Positions 1 through 11,567 of a DNA stretch of 64,000 nucleotides are shown here, piece by piece. The position numbers and the translations under genes were made by a program. This DNA comes from Litoditis marina (lineage: Eukaryota > Nematoda > Chromadorea > Rhabditida > Rhabditidae), in NCBI GenBank assembly GCA_964036275.1, contig OZ038439.1, positions 15,918,330 to 15,982,329 on the forward strand, read 5' to 3'. The notes beneath the pieces are model-generated. The model was given only the letters and a program-made list of their open reading frames with translations, was not told the origin of the DNA and ran no database searches. Positions within the stretch are counted from its first letter, which is position 1. Each line of letters starts with the position of its first letter.

Positions 1-56
1 CAGCATAATCAAACTACAAACACAGCAGGGTAGGGCAACATACACCGTATGCGCTC
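1..56. repeat. Dispersed repeat, GATCAAACTACA type
   Basis: The segment contains AATCAAACTACAAACACAGC followed by a block ending near TACACCGTATGCGC. The same block recurs near 6325-6362, 31082-31130, 37380-37440 (reverse) and 41388-41435, and its end near 7640-7670 (reverse). Shorter pieces with the same TGTAGTTTGATC end occur around 45380-45460 and 48695-48872, where two ends face each other like terminal inverted repeats. It looks like a nonautonomous DNA transposon family; the superfamily is not assigned. Confidence 0.55.
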
Positions 57-182
57 ACTTTAAAGGGTGGAACCCTATCTCTATCACCCTGGGTACGTAT
101 ACTAGAAGATCCCGTCACTTTCATCCCATTCTGTGTCTCTCACTGTGCCACGCTATTTCCCTGCTCTCACATCCTGAGAGCA

Positions 183-373
183 CTCTGAAGTTAAAAAGCG
201 AGTTGTTTACCAAGGTTCGCCGAAAACCCAAGTTGTAAATCAAGGTTCAGACTTTTTACCTAGAACTTGGTGCACAATTGTGCACCAATCTTCGATTTCA
301 CAACTTGATATCAACTAGTGACCAATTTGGTGGGGCGAACCTTGGTAAACAACTCGGTTTTCAACTTCAGAGC
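183..373. mobile_element. MITE-like element with about 39-bp terminal inverted repeats
   Basis: The left end (183-221) and right end (334-372) are inverted copies of each other, running from CTCTGAAGTT to CAAGGTTCGCC with one or two mismatches. The 110-bp interior has no reading frame. It sits just downstream of the last visible exon of the left membrane protein gene, so probably in an intron. A nonautonomous DNA element is the simplest reading. Confidence 0.6.
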
Positions 374-469
374 AGAGAAAGAGCGTATGTTTGAGAAGAC
401 GCAAGCTGAGATGAAGGCGCGGGATCTTCTAGCATACGTGCCCTGGTCTGATAGTGTTAGTGTACTCAC

Positions 470-1771
470 GATAGTTCCTGACTGGAGAACAGTGCTAACT
501 GCGAACCAAATGGTGAACACTAAGTATATCACGACGATTTCCACCTTGAGACCAAATTTAGATAGTTTGAAAAAAGATGACGGTAGTAGCACGAATTGAT
601 GCAGCATCATGATTAGAAGAAATTCAGACGCCAGCGCTAGAGTGAACGCGATGTCGCAAATTATCTGCGAAAACATATTTTAATAAAGCCAATGCAGTAT
701 AGTGTTCAACGTGAAGTGCTCATGGGGAATGCTTCTCAAAAGTGGCCCGAAATGAAGGTGGAAAAGTGTTTTTTTTTTATTTGAGTGACAGTAAAAAAGA
801 TGAACTGGAACATGAAAATAACATATACAATAGGATCGTTAATCGAGTTCAAAATTTCGAGTTTTCGAGTTTTCGAATTTTCGAGTTTTGGGAAATTTCG
901 AGTTTTCGACTTCGACTCGACTCAAAAATTTTCGAGTTTTTTTTCGAGTCGAGTCGAGTTTTGAGTTCGACTTTAACAACCCTAATATACAACCATCAAA
1001 ACAATGTGTAATGTAGTATATTGTAACACATCCGCAACTCACCCCTATCGTTCGACCAGGGAGATCGAAATAAGACAGAATCCCCAAATACGTGAAATTT
1101 GTCTGTGCTATTGGCACACAGATGATGGTGAAGACCAGCAAAGAGAAGGTATACGAAATCAAAAAAGAGAAAATGTAATTTGGTGAACTATGAGAACTAC
1201 GAAATTACTCATCACGAAATAGGATTAACTTGGATGAATGGAATGTTTTTTTCTCCAAAGTCTGAGTTGAAGACAATAGTTTGGAAAAATAGTAAATATA
1301 TGCATAAACTTAACAAACTCCACCACTTTCACACACATGCTAGTTATTTCTATCTATGTTTTTCTTTCTCCAATGAGCGAGTGCCACATTCTTTGAAGGG
1401 AATGAATATAGGATTTGTCAAACCGTTGTGGACACCGTACCATCGAATTTGTAAACGGCGGAGTTCGGCGAGGGGCCAGTCAGTCTGCGTATCATTGATC
1501 TACACACTCTCTTGCCTGTTGGCAAGTAATCAATGACCGCTCGCCCCGTGATCGCTCAATCAATCGAACCCTCTGATGTCTTTATGGGGCAAATGGCGAC
1601 TATACTCTATCTCACCTCAATATTCACAAGACATCCCGCAATAAGGCGGAAAGTCTTGGTTTTCGACCGAAGAGTTACGTAGAGAACTGTCAGTTGCAAC
1701 ACAGTTCCAACAATTCCCAGGATGATACCGCCGTATAACTGGTACGGATAGCTGTACTGGTTGCTGGACAT
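470..1771 (-). CDS. Putative chemoreceptor-like multi-pass membrane protein, copy A (3' end outside window; possible pseudogene)
   Basis: Three exons are visible: 1616-1771 (start ATG at 1771, 52 codons), 1043-1159 (39 codons) and 470-664 (65 codons). All join in phase 0. Predicted membrane segments are about residues 13-32 (YGGIILGIVGTVLQ), 55-72 (TFSLLVFTIICVPIA) and two in the third exon (DIAFTLALASEFLLIMMLHQ and VIYLVFTIWFAVSTVL). A basic stretch LRSKTKTFRL follows the first segment, as in nematode seven-transmembrane chemoreceptors. Copy B at 4217-5984 has the same exon lengths and 45-60% visible identity. Exon 2 has no AG acceptor: it is preceded by TTTTTTG where copy B has TTTCAG. This suggests a broken gene or a sequence error. 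The receptor family is not assigned; later exons would lie left of the window. Confidence 0.6.
845..985. repeat. Low-complexity TTTTCGAG-type repeat
   Basis: Repeated TTTTCGAG and TCGAGTCGAG units run through this stretch, inside intron 2 of membrane gene copy A. Reading frames across it are artefacts of the repeat. Confidence 0.7.
1419..1566 (+). repeat. Dispersed repeat with GTGTGTAGATC core, copy 1
   Basis: This block, from AACCGTTGTGGACACCGTA through ATCTACACACTCTC to GCTCAATCAATCG, occurs again in reverse at 7479-7633. Related cores (AGAGTGTGCAGGTCAGAG with AGACGCAGACT) lie in the cystatin region near 8600-8760, 11355-11470, 11650-11720, 16770-16850 and 20815-20910. It is a mobile-element family with no coding content visible. 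Confidence 0.6.
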
Positions 1772-3025
1772 TCACTTTTCTTGAAGAAAATTGTTCTGAA
1801 ATTTAGTTTGCGAAAGTTTGCTTCTGTGGAGCCGTAGTTTCAATAAAACTTCAAATTTCATCGAACGTACTGAACTAGATCTTTTATGTCAGAAAGTGGG
1901 TGACCATTGAGTTTTAACACTTTGGGCGGATGTCTCGCATCAAAACATGTATGAGTAGTTTTGCTCCATATTTGTCCGATGATGACATATAGTATCTATG
2001 GAAAAAGTATGATATTTCTGTTAATAAATCGACATCCACTCACAGTTTAGCCAAAATTTGTACATAGGGCAATGAAACTGGAAGTTTCGATGTCGTGCTG
2101 TAGAAGTTCACGTGAGTATGGAAAAGATTATACGGTCAGAAAGGAAGTGGGAAGTTGCTGTGAGCCCACAGTATGTTTTTGAATTTGAGGTGTGATGCAA
2201 CTATGTTTGACTGCTAGCGACCCAAACATTTATATAACAAAAAACGCAGTTAACAGCCTCCTTCCCAATTAAAAAACTTCTGCACTTTCCCAGTACCAAG
2301 AGTTCATTCGAACAACTAGAGATAATCAGAAAATTGCTAATTTCAATTTATTTTGATTGTTGATATCGAAACACCTGCAGAAAAGTTTATTCCTAGCAAA
2401 ATACACGTTGGTCGGAAATTGCACTTTTGCTAAACTGGGGAAAGCACTGTCGTCAACATCAGACATCATGGACCCAATTTCGTTAAACTGAGTTACACAT
2501 TCTCATTTCGGTACCATTTTCCTTTCAACAGGTTCATTCTCCAAAACAAGACAGTATTTCTAGCGATTTACAACCATTATGAGACATTGCGTCAACGAAA
2601 TGTTGGTTGATTGAGAAGTTTAGTTCCCTATTAACTACTTTTTTTTGAAGTATCAGTACAGTAAGTGTACAGTAAGTTATAACAGTACAGTAAGTGGGCA
2701 AATTTTTGTTTTAGTTTGATCTTCGAGAAACAATGGGAGCCAACTACAAACAGAACGGAATTGAACACACAGTGAGCGCCTGCATTGGAACAATACAGTT
2801 CTCAATCGATCTCAGAACAAGCGTCGTTGCAAAACAGTAAGTTACTGTTTTTACAGCGTGGCTGTCATACATATTGATTCTCCCTCTCGTCCTCTGACGT
2901 CTCTTTGGGGGACACTATATCTCTAGATTTGTTGCAATACAGTTTCGACCAAACGCGAATTTATAAATAACATGCTAGGGTCTGAGATGCGCAATTGTGT
3001 GTACTCTCTCAGAAAGACGTGTTGA

Positions 3026-3143
3026 AGTAGGACGATTATGTGGACCATCCCGAGACATCGGTCCTTTAAACTGCGATTGAGTAATGAATTGCAGTTCAAA
3101 GGACTGAATCGTTGGGATTGGTCCACATAATCGTCCTACTTTA
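3026..3143. mobile_element. Palindromic MITE (GTAGGACGATTATGTGG ends), copy 1
   Basis: The two halves form a long inverted repeat. The ends read GTAGGACGATTATGTGGACC and its reverse complement, and the core holds two inverted copies of CCTTTAAACTGCAATT. Other copies are at 16133-16253, 44838-44959 and 55820-55943. The flanks repeatedly read TTTAA, so a TA or TTAA target site is possible. Confidence 0.8.
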
Positions 3144-3379
3144 ATATGACATTTTCTGTGAGTAAATTTCAAAAAAACATAACAACAATTCATTACAAAC
3201 TACAAACTACGGTCTACTGGACGTCACATAAGTTGGTTCAATCTTATTCGGTCGACAGCACACAAGGCGCTTGGCACAGTCGCGCATCGGCTTGAATAGA
3301 TACAGGAAGGACATATTCGTAATCGGAATATGGACGTTGGAAAGAACTCCGAATAGGGCATTTATATCTGAAACAACGG

Positions 3380-3567
3380 TATAGTCGTCGCCAACGGAAG
3401 GGCGGAAGGGTACTGTATATCCCATTTCCGCTGTGTACGCACACATGCCTCCGATGCCAAAGCTTATTGGCCATGTAATCTAATAGCGCAGCGGTTAACG
3501 CCTTACTACTAATCTTTTGCTGGCTTCCGGCGAATGATAGAAATTCATAAATTTGAAACCCTCTATA
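3380..3567 (+). mobile_element. TIR element carrying tRNA-like A and B boxes, copy 1 (diverged)
   Basis: It begins TATAGTCGTCGCC and contains AATAGCGCAGCGGTTAACGCC (A box), but its B box is degraded (CTTCCGGCGAATGATAG). The end reads ACCCTCTATATA. It is the most decayed of six copies in this window. Confidence 0.7.
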
Positions 3568-4216
3568 TATTAATAAATATTGATAAGCGAACTATGAACC
3601 GTCTAAAAAATTCACATTGTGAGTGATTTTGAGCCTAGATGATTTGTTAAATTATGTTGTGAAATAGGAGAATTCAGTTGCAGAAACATGAAAAAAAATT
3701 ATTTTTGGATCGTTCAAGATTTTCCTGTATGAACGTGACTTACTTGTGTATTTTCCCTCCTCGTACCATATAAGTCCCAAATAGTTGAGGATCATTATGG
3801 AAAATGTTGGTGTACATACCTGCAGAACTTAGAAAATAAAAATAAAACTTTACCTACGAAAGAAATCTTAATTCATTAGATTTTATAACTTTAAAAAATT
3901 ACACGGTGATCAAACCAGTTTTTGACTGGAACAACTGTTTGTTTTCTACCGCTCTCACCTAATATGTTTCTTTGAAAGTCAGAAATTATTCATTGTTCTG
4001 TGCAGATATGTTTACGTTCCCAAGTTTTCCAGGCAATCTGAACACGTTACAAATAATCAATATTTTAGTTCAATGCCAACTCACCACTACTAGAGCACAG
4101 ACCAACACTGATCTGTGCAACTTCTTTGTAGCTAAACTAGTCAATTTTTCCCTCCAAATAACGAAAGAAGAGTGAAAAAACACAAATATAACCGACGACC
4201 AGTACATAGCACTCAC

Positions 4217-4884
4217 GACATAGAGCATTTTAGTGAAAACTATCTCATCTGAGTCGCCATTCTGAAACAGAGGCCGTAGCAGAGCGTTCAATCGATGTCA
4301 GTCTAGGTTCACTCTTAAAGGATACCAGACACCAATGTTTCACCGCTGGAAAACCATCTGCGCCCAGCTACTTTTCCTACCATCTAATTTCTCTTCATTT
4401 ACGTTATGCTCGTCTCTCAGCGCACTCTGCTAACTTTTAGTATTGTGGTCGCCAACTCAAAAGCAGAGGGTACTGTATATCTCACTCTCCGCTGTACGCG
4501 TGCACGTCTTTGATTCCATAGCTTGCCGGTTATGTTTTCTAATAGCGCAGTCGTTCGCGCCCTGCTACGAAACTTTTGCTCGCGGGTTCGATTCCGGCGA
4601 GAAACAGAAAAATTCATACATTTGGCACCCACAAGACATGCCTCAAAAACTCACTCTCGGATATAGTTGTAGAACGGTGCTAATGGCGAGCCAGCCGGTA
4701 AAAAGCGTATAAATAACGACTACAAGTGCTTGAATGCCAACCGACGTCAGTTTCAGAAAAGAAGAGGCAGGGAGAACGAACTGATGCAGCATCAGAATCA
4801 TCACGTATTGAGACGCCGCGGCGACGGTGAACGCAAGATCAGAGATCATCTGAAGACAAAACTTTCTGAGAATGTGAGAGAAAT

Positions 4885-4942
<58 letters not shown>

Positions 4943-5984
4943 GGTGCAATTGAGAGATACATCTTTTCGATATCATTTTGTTCACGTGAAACGTGTGACT
5001 CGCGTGAAACACGGCGTGGTCATTCCCTTCACCTGATCTGAGTTTTCGATCTTTGTATTTACAAAATGTATTTACTCTTCATATTATATCCAATTCTTTA
5101 CTTAACACATGCCACCTAGGTCAAACGTGTCACCCACGTTATAGACAGGTATCCAACTTGAACTGATTTTTGTTCTTTGATCTGTGTTTGTTTCTGTACC
5201 ATACTGCTATTAGTCTTACCTGAAGCCAGAACTCCGGCAGTCTTAAGTAAGACAGAACGCCAACATAGTGAAACCCGGCATCAACAATCGGCGTGCAAAA
5301 TATGGTGAACACCAATAGGGTCAAGGTGTAGGATACCTGAAACATTATCGAATTGTGACTCTCGTTTTTACCTCAATGTTTTTTCTCCTTTTTTCTCGAC
5401 GTTACTCTCGATTTGAGCAATTTTTGATCACATCAGTAATAAAACTGATTCAAAGAAGAACTCAGACTTCCCAAATTAATTGACTGCAACGAACCAAAGC
5501 TAGACAAGTTTATGAGTTCTTTGGTCCTCTTGTCGACATTTTTTGAATTTTTTTCGTTTAATGGTTTAGGATATTTATTCTATAGTGAGTGCCGAATTTA
5601 TAAATTATCTGTCTCTTGCCGGAATCGAACCTGCGAGCAAAAGTTTCGTAGCAGGGCGTTAACCACTGCGCCATTAGTGCACATTACCGACAAGCTTTAA
5701 AATCGAAGACATGTGTGCATACACAGCGGAAAGTGAGATATACAGTACTCTCGCGTCTTTCCGTTGGCGACGACCATACTCTGATCTCTAATCAATTCTG
5801 AGAACAACCACAAACTCACATTGATGTTAACGATACATCTCGCTATAAGTCTGAAAGAGTTGGTCTTTGACTTGAAAGTAACTGTCAATGCGAACAGGTT
5901 GATGATAGTCCCGACCACTCCTAGTAGGAAACTACCGTATACCTGACTCGAATACTTGGAATAGGTATCTTCATCCACGGTCAT
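4217..5984 (-). CDS. Putative chemoreceptor-like multi-pass membrane protein, copy B (3' part unresolved)
   Basis: The exons I can support are 5820-5984 (start ATG at 5984, 55 codons), 5220-5336 (39 codons), 4655-4849 (65 codons) and probably 4217-4261 (15 codons, NGDSDEIVFTKMLYV). All have AG acceptors and GTGAG or GTAAG donors and join in phase 0. An acceptor 7 bases upstream of the ATG (ATTACAG) could take a spliced leader. Four hydrophobic segments are visible: FLLGVVGTIINLFALTV, LTLLVFTIFCTPIV, LAFTVAAASQYVMILML and ALVVVIYTLFTGWLAI. Lys/Arg-rich FKSKTNSFRL follows the first, a pattern of nematode seven-transmembrane chemoreceptors. The remaining segments should lie further left, but I could not place the exons with confidence. 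The gene is a tandem relative of copy A. Confidence 0.65.
4440..4632 (+). mobile_element. TIR element carrying tRNA-like A and B boxes, copy 2
   Basis: It contains TAATAGCGCAGTCGTTCGCGC (A box), CGGGTTCGATTCC (B box) and the tail TTTGGCACCCAC. It lies in an intron of membrane gene copy B. Confidence 0.75.
4884..4938. repeat. (GA)n microsatellite
   Basis: About 55 bases of nearly pure AG dinucleotides. Similar tracts are at 11534-11565, 19786-19862, 31647-31701, 37926-37956 and 50261-50298. Confidence 0.95.
5580..5779 (-). mobile_element. TIR element carrying tRNA-like A and B boxes, copy 3
   Basis: A reverse-oriented copy: it begins TATAGTGAGTGCC and ends GGCGACGACCATAC. On the minus strand the boxes read TAATGGCGCAGTGGTTAACG and CAGGTTCGATTCC. 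It lies in intron 1 of membrane gene copy B. Confidence 0.8.
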
Positions 5985-6572
5985 TGATACTCTGTAATGA
6001 AAACTCAAAATGAATTTGCTCAAAAAAATTTGAATACGTCATAATTGGTGTGTTTAAAGGATATTAAAATGTGAATACGTGTTACAATAAACATATACGG
6101 TGTTTAAAGACTGAAAACAGACAAACGTGGTTGTGGAAACATATTTGAGAAAGTTGTGTTCCTGTTTTTCTGTAACAGAGCTAACCAGACGGTTAGAAAA
6201 ACGTTTACTGATATCTGAGGCAGAAAGTATCACTCTTACAATAACAGTAATTTGTGGTGGTGGAGTATGGGAAAGCCTGAATCATCGTTGTAGTTCGATC
6301 TCGAATAAAACACGAGAGATCAGACTACAAATACGATATGGGCCAAGATACACCGTAGAGGTTTGCTTTGTAAAGAGTGATATAGGATTGGTGAACTTTT
6401 TGAATTGCGCTAGCTATAAACAGAGAAGTTCCATTGTACAACGTCATAACATTTTTCTCAATGCTCCAGAGAACACCTGATAAAATCACCTTGAAACTAT
6501 TTCAAAGATCTGGAGGTAACTAAATCAGAAATTTATTTTGTCTAGAAGTCATACATTTTTGGATAATATTGC

Positions 6573-6660
6573 ATGACGTAAAAGCATCTGACGCTTGTAA
6601 TTTTGTACCCATACTAAACTACATGGATGTCAGAGTACAAGCGTAAGATGCCTTCACGTA
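6573..6660. repeat. Short hairpin element with about 25-bp arms
   Basis: GACGTAAAAGCATCTGACGC at the left pairs with the reverse complement of GCGTAAGATGCCTTCACGTA at the right across a loop of about 35 bases. It could be a very short MITE; the stem is pre-miRNA sized but nothing else supports a miRNA. Confidence 0.45.
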
Positions 6661-7140
6661 GGCATAGATTTGTGAACGAAGTTCTCTGACTTATCAGGAG
6701 GTTTTCTCGACACCTAATAAGATTTCGTGACCCACTAATAGTATTTAAAACTTTTCATCGCGTATGGTGCAAAATTGGCGTGCAAGGTTATTTCAATATT
6801 ACGTAAAACGATGAACAACCTATATTTATTTTCAAAATACAGAAAACGCACCCATTATTACTAGTGAAGGTTTAGCGCAAAACAATAATTATCATGTTCG
6901 CTGTCCACGAATACAAATTCCACATTTGTACTCAGTATTACACCAAACGCCCTATATTTCTCAGAAAAGTACAAATTTATAAATATCTATACTATGGAAT
7001 ATTCGCCAGACTATTGCACTTCAACTTTCAGTTGAGGACATAGAAGGGGTGAAACAAAACACTTCCTCTGGGAGTCTATGCATCGCTTAAAAATGTTCGA
7101 CTGTAAACGGTTGTGGTTCAACTTAATTTAGGCCAAATAT

Positions 7141-7362
7141 AGTTCCGGTCATTTCTACGGATTGGCAGCGTGTCAATGGATATTCCAGGCTATTTTTCAC
7201 CACTTTGGACTTTTTCAAAAACTGCAAATCTCCGTAAGAGGTTGTTCAGTTCTATAAAACACGTAAATATAAATTGTCTCCAGAGTTATGTCTGCTCTGA
7301 GAAAGTCGAAAATCTTGGCACGATGCCAATGGTTCTCAGTGGTGGGAATGGAACGAACTATA
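7141..7362. mobile_element. TIR element with GAGACTTGGCAG-type ends, copy 1 (diverged)
   Basis: The left end GTTCCGGTCATTTCTACGG and the right end GGGAATGGAACGAACTATA are diverged inverted copies of the ends seen at 28655-28882, 29624-29840 and 29840-30066. The interior shares TATTCCAGGC and TTTTTCACCACTTTGGA with the copy at 8366-8592. Confidence 0.5.
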
Positions 7363-7478
7363 CAACACATAATTTCTAATCATATAAGCATCTAGTGAAG
7401 TCTTTTCTATGGAGTTTGCTTTATCAAAAGCTAGCTTACGCGGTGTATTTTCTCGTACATTCTCCCGAGAAAGACAGC

Positions 7479-7633
7479 AGATGGCACGATTGATTGAGCG
7501 ATGCGGGGCGAGCGGTCGTTGATTATCTGCCAACAGACGAGAGAGTGTGTAGATCAAAGATGCGCAGGCGAGTTGGCCGCTCGCCAACACCCGCCCCTTA
7601 GAAAATCGATGATACGGTGTCCACAACGGTTTG
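7479..7633 (-). repeat. Dispersed repeat with GTGTGTAGATC core, copy 2
   Basis: This is the reverse-oriented counterpart of 1419-1566, including GAGAGAGTGTGTAGATCAAAG and ACGGTGTCCACAACGGTTTG. Confidence 0.6.
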
Positions 7634-7853
7634 TCAAAACCTATACCGCGCTGTGTTTGTAGTTTGATTCTGGGTGATTTTTGGTCGACACGCGTGAGCT
7701 ATGGCGAGCCTCAAAATCAAACTATAACTGAGATTTTACATTTTATCACTTTCTACATATTTCGCCCTCATACCCATGATGTCTTGACACTATTAACTTG
7801 AAATTGTGAGTCAATTTTCATACAACAATTAAAAACAGACACTCGAAAATCAT

Positions 7854-8123
7854 TTACTTCTCATTGATGTTACCTTCATCTTCAAAACTACTATGGAAAC
7901 GGTCGTTACAAAGATTGAACAGAGTTCGACAACGTGAGCAATTAGTGCACGTTTCAGAAATCTGATCTGTAGCACATGTTTCAATTAACCAAACTTTGTT
8001 TTGTAAGTAGGAAACTTTTTTAGATAGATTGCAAAGATGTAGGTGAAAAACACAATATCGAATATCAAAGACATTTCGAGAACTTTTACCTCTCAAGATA
8101 CTAACTGGAACTTGTTCCAACAT
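7854..8123 (-). CDS. Possible small cysteine-containing gene (very uncertain)
   Basis: An 89-codon open frame starts at an ATG preceded, four bases upstream, by ATTCAG, which could be a spliced-leader acceptor. The C-terminal half is cysteine rich (CATDQ...TCTNCSRCRTLFNLC). No hydrophobic leader or known domain is visible and the stretch is not an obvious repeat. It may equally be chance open sequence. Confidence 0.18.
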   Translation of the reverse strand: MLEQVPVSILRGKSSRNVFDIRYCVFHLHLCNLSKKVSYLQNKVWLIETCATDQISETCTNCSRCRTLFNLCNDRFHSSFEDEGNINEK

Positions 8124-8365
8124 TACTCTGAATACTTATAAATTACTGATTATAACGTAGCAGCATTACAATCTGAGCATTTCATGATGTCTGTTCACTT
8201 CAATGTTTATAATGCAAAAACAGCGTAACTACAGTGTTCAGTTATTAATTATACCCATAACTAGTTGACTCAACTTTGTTAAGTCTATTCCTACTAAGAG
8301 GCCGAGGTAAATACATGATTCTCATGAAAGTTCATTCGGAAAATTCGTTTCATGATACTGCTCGA

Positions 8366-8592
8366 TGACTATAGTTTTGGTCATCCCACTGAGACTTGGC
8401 AGTTTCCCAATGAATATTCCGGGCAATTTTTCATCATTTTGGAGATTTTCAAGAAACTCCAAATTTCTGTTAGGGGTTGTTCTGTTTCATAAAAACACGA
8501 AACTTGAAAAAGGTTCTAGAATACCTATGTTTGCTCTGAGAAATGGTCACCCGAAAATCTTGGCACGCTGTCAACAGGTCTAAGTGCGTTCT
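8366..8592. mobile_element. TIR element with GAGACTTGGCAG-type ends, copy 2
   Basis: The left end reads ATAGTTTTGGTCATCCCAC then TGAGACTTGGCAG; the right end holds TTGGCACGCTGTCAACAGG. The interior matches the element at 7141-7362. Confidence 0.5.
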
Positions 8593-9465
8593 CAGAACGA
8601 TTGGCGCCAATTTTGTGCAATTGGCCAGCTACAAAAACGAGAGACCATGCAGGTCAATGACAAGCAGACAGGCTAAGACAGTCTGCGTCACTCTGACCTG
8701 CACACTTCCTCGTTCAGCCAATAATAAAGTGGCTGGCCAATTGGCTGGGAATTGTCTGAGTATGAAACGGACTATAATGGAGGGAGCTCATCACACCCTA
8801 ACTGAATACCAAAACATATCTACAGCAATTCTAGAATATCGTCGGTGGAAAATCAAACAAACAGGACCAAAGTCTGACAGCTACGTAAAACTAACTAATC
8901 ATTTGTTTTAATGAATTTCGATTACAAAGTCTCTGGAGATATCTTCACCCTTCTAGGAATTATGAGATCAATTATGAAGATCGTCAGATTTGCTGAAAAA
9001 ACCATCAAATGGAATATTGAAATTTTGAGAATGTTTTCAAAAACTAGCTTTACAAATTACTTCATGAGACTCAAAAAAGATCAGGATCTAGCAGAGACGT
9101 AGCAAATACTCTCTTCAACTGCAGGTTTTCTCAATAATATAACACTCAAACCTCTACCGAAAAATACGTTTCCAGTGAGCGGTTATAACTTCATGATCAA
9201 GTTGTAAGATCATTTCATAAAAAAATTTACTAGTTACATCGGATGTAAACTAGGAGTAATCGGTAAAATATAAAATATCAGAATTCGTGCACTCCTATTT
9301 TTCCTCTTCTCAATTTTGTGTGAATCACATGTTTCCTATGCATTTTCAACGAGTGTGGTTCTATTGTTCACAATTGCACAGACAAAATTTTAAAAAAAAA
9401 CTTTAAAAAAAAACTATCATTGATTCAATCCAAACACAGAAGAAAAATATCACACAGTAGTAGTA

Positions 9466-11529
9466 TTAAAGGTTTTCGGAGCTGCCGACGTTACGAATTT
9501 TTGTCACGGTGAATTTCTCCAAGTTCATCCACGACTGTTCCCAGAGGTCAACGGTATAGAGCTGGAAATCAAAATTACAAAATAAAAAGTTTTATAAGGG
9601 CCTGGATCTCTAATTGTCCAATTGTCCAATTGTCCAACTTCAATTGTCCAATTGTCCATCTCAAATGTCCATTTGTCCAATTGTCTATTTTCAATTGTCC
9701 AATTGTCTAATTGTCTGTTTTCAAATGTCCATTTGTCCAATTTTGAAATTTTTTAAAATTTTTCTTTTTTTTTCACTTTTTAATTTCTCAATTTTTCTTT
9801 CTCCTCACACCCGGGGGGTCATTTTCGCGTTAAAATGTAAAATTTGACGGATTAGGATGAAACTTGCACAACTGGGGTAATCGACCACGAAGATCACGAA
9901 TACGCAAATTAAAATTTGTTAAACGCGCGCAAAACGTGCACACGACGCGACAAAAATGTCAACATTAGAGTTTGGGAATGAAACTTTGGGAGCAGGGGTA
10001 GTTGATGACGCTGATTTCGAATATCGACATTATGTTAAAGGTTAAAGGTGGTGGGAGGCAAAAGTATCATGGTGAGCAAAACGAGCATTTTCGAACCAAA
10101 CTTGCAGGGCTAGGGTAGTCGATCATGAACATAACGAATATCGATACGGGGTTAAAGGTGGTGGGGGCTAAAGTATAAATGTTCCAAACCTATTTGTATT
10201 GGGTCAAACTTACAGAGAAGGCGAAGTAGACGATAGGGATTCTATATATCGACATAACGTTAAGGTTGACGGGTGGAAACGGTGGCCTCAAAAGCAGTAA
10301 TAACTTGAAATTATGAAAAAAATATATTTGTATTGTATTGTACTTCAATGTTATGTCGATATTCAGAATCCTTATCGTCTACTAAGCCTTCTCTGAAAGT
10401 TTGACCCAATACGAATAAGTTTGGAACATTTATCTTTAGCCCCCCCCCCCCTCACCACCTTTAACCCCGTATCGATATTCGTTATGTCCATGATCGACTA
10501 CCGTTGCTCGTGGTTCGAAAATGCTCGTTTTGCTCACCATGATACTTTTGCCTCCCACCACCTTTAACCTTTAACATAATGTCGATATTCGAAATCAGCG
10601 TCATCAACTACCCCTGCTCCCAAAGTTTCATTCCCAAACTCTAATGTTGACATTTTTGTCGCGTCGCGTTTACGTTTTGCGCGTGTTGAACTAATTTTAA
10701 TTCGCGTATTCGTGATCTGCGTGGTCGATTACCCCAGTTGTGCAAGTTTCATCCTAATCCGTCAAATTTTACATTTTAACGCGTAAAATGACCCCCGGGT
10801 GTGAGGAGAAAGAAAAATTGAGAAATTAGAAAGTGAAAAAAAAGAAAAATTTAAAAAATTGGACAAATGGACATTTGAAAACAGACAATTAGACAATTGG
10901 ACAATTGAAAATAGACAATTGGACAAATGGACATTTGAGATGGACAATTGGACAATTGAAGTTGGACAATTGGACAATTGGACAATTAGAGATCCAGGCC
11001 CATAAATGCTTTCTCTGATATCTTTTCTGATTTTCATATGTTAGAATAAAATAGTTGTACAAGTGCCGATTCCGAAAAGTTTGCGTACTTTTCTTCTCTG
11101 TTTGCAAAGTAATGAAAGTAACGGAATTCAATAGGTAGGGGAGAAAACGGAACAAAAAAAATAATAATAATAAAGAAAGATACAAAGACTTGAAAAAAAC
11201 ACAGTCACTTACCGCGCGTGTTGGATTCGTCTTTAGGGGGCAGTTCGTCTTAGATACCTGAGAAACGGACAGTGTCTGAAATATTCACGAGTTAGGGTAA
11301 TATTGATGATCAGTAGCAACAAACATGTGATCTATTTGAACTCAATTTTGAATCAAATAATACGAGGAGGCCGCAGGCAGGCTGAGACACTCTGCGTCTC
11401 TCTGCTCTGCCCACTCTTTCGTCGAGGCCGCTACAAAAGTGGCTGGCCAATTGGCTGGGAATGGTTTGAGTTACACTCACTTGTTTCTGACACGTTGACT
11501 GACCCACCAGTACCACGAACTAGTACAAA

Positions 11530-11567
<38 letters not shown>

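Larger units (their letters stand above)
5985..9465. other. Intergenic DNA between the membrane protein genes and the cystatin array
   Basis: No gene can be supported with confidence. The stretch holds a short hairpin element (6573-6660), two GAGACTTGGCAG-type elements (7141-7362, 8366-8592), and the reverse copy of the GTGTGTAGATC repeat (7479-7633). Several open frames here coincide with these repeats. Confidence 0.6.

Noticed and set aside
2786..2800. 15-base match to the ATTGGAACAATACAG segment of U6 snRNA
   Set aside because: The match does not extend on either side, so no U6 gene is present.
6127..6480. 117-codon plus-strand open frame
   Set aside because: It overlaps the GATCAAACTACA-type dispersed repeat and has no gene-like features.
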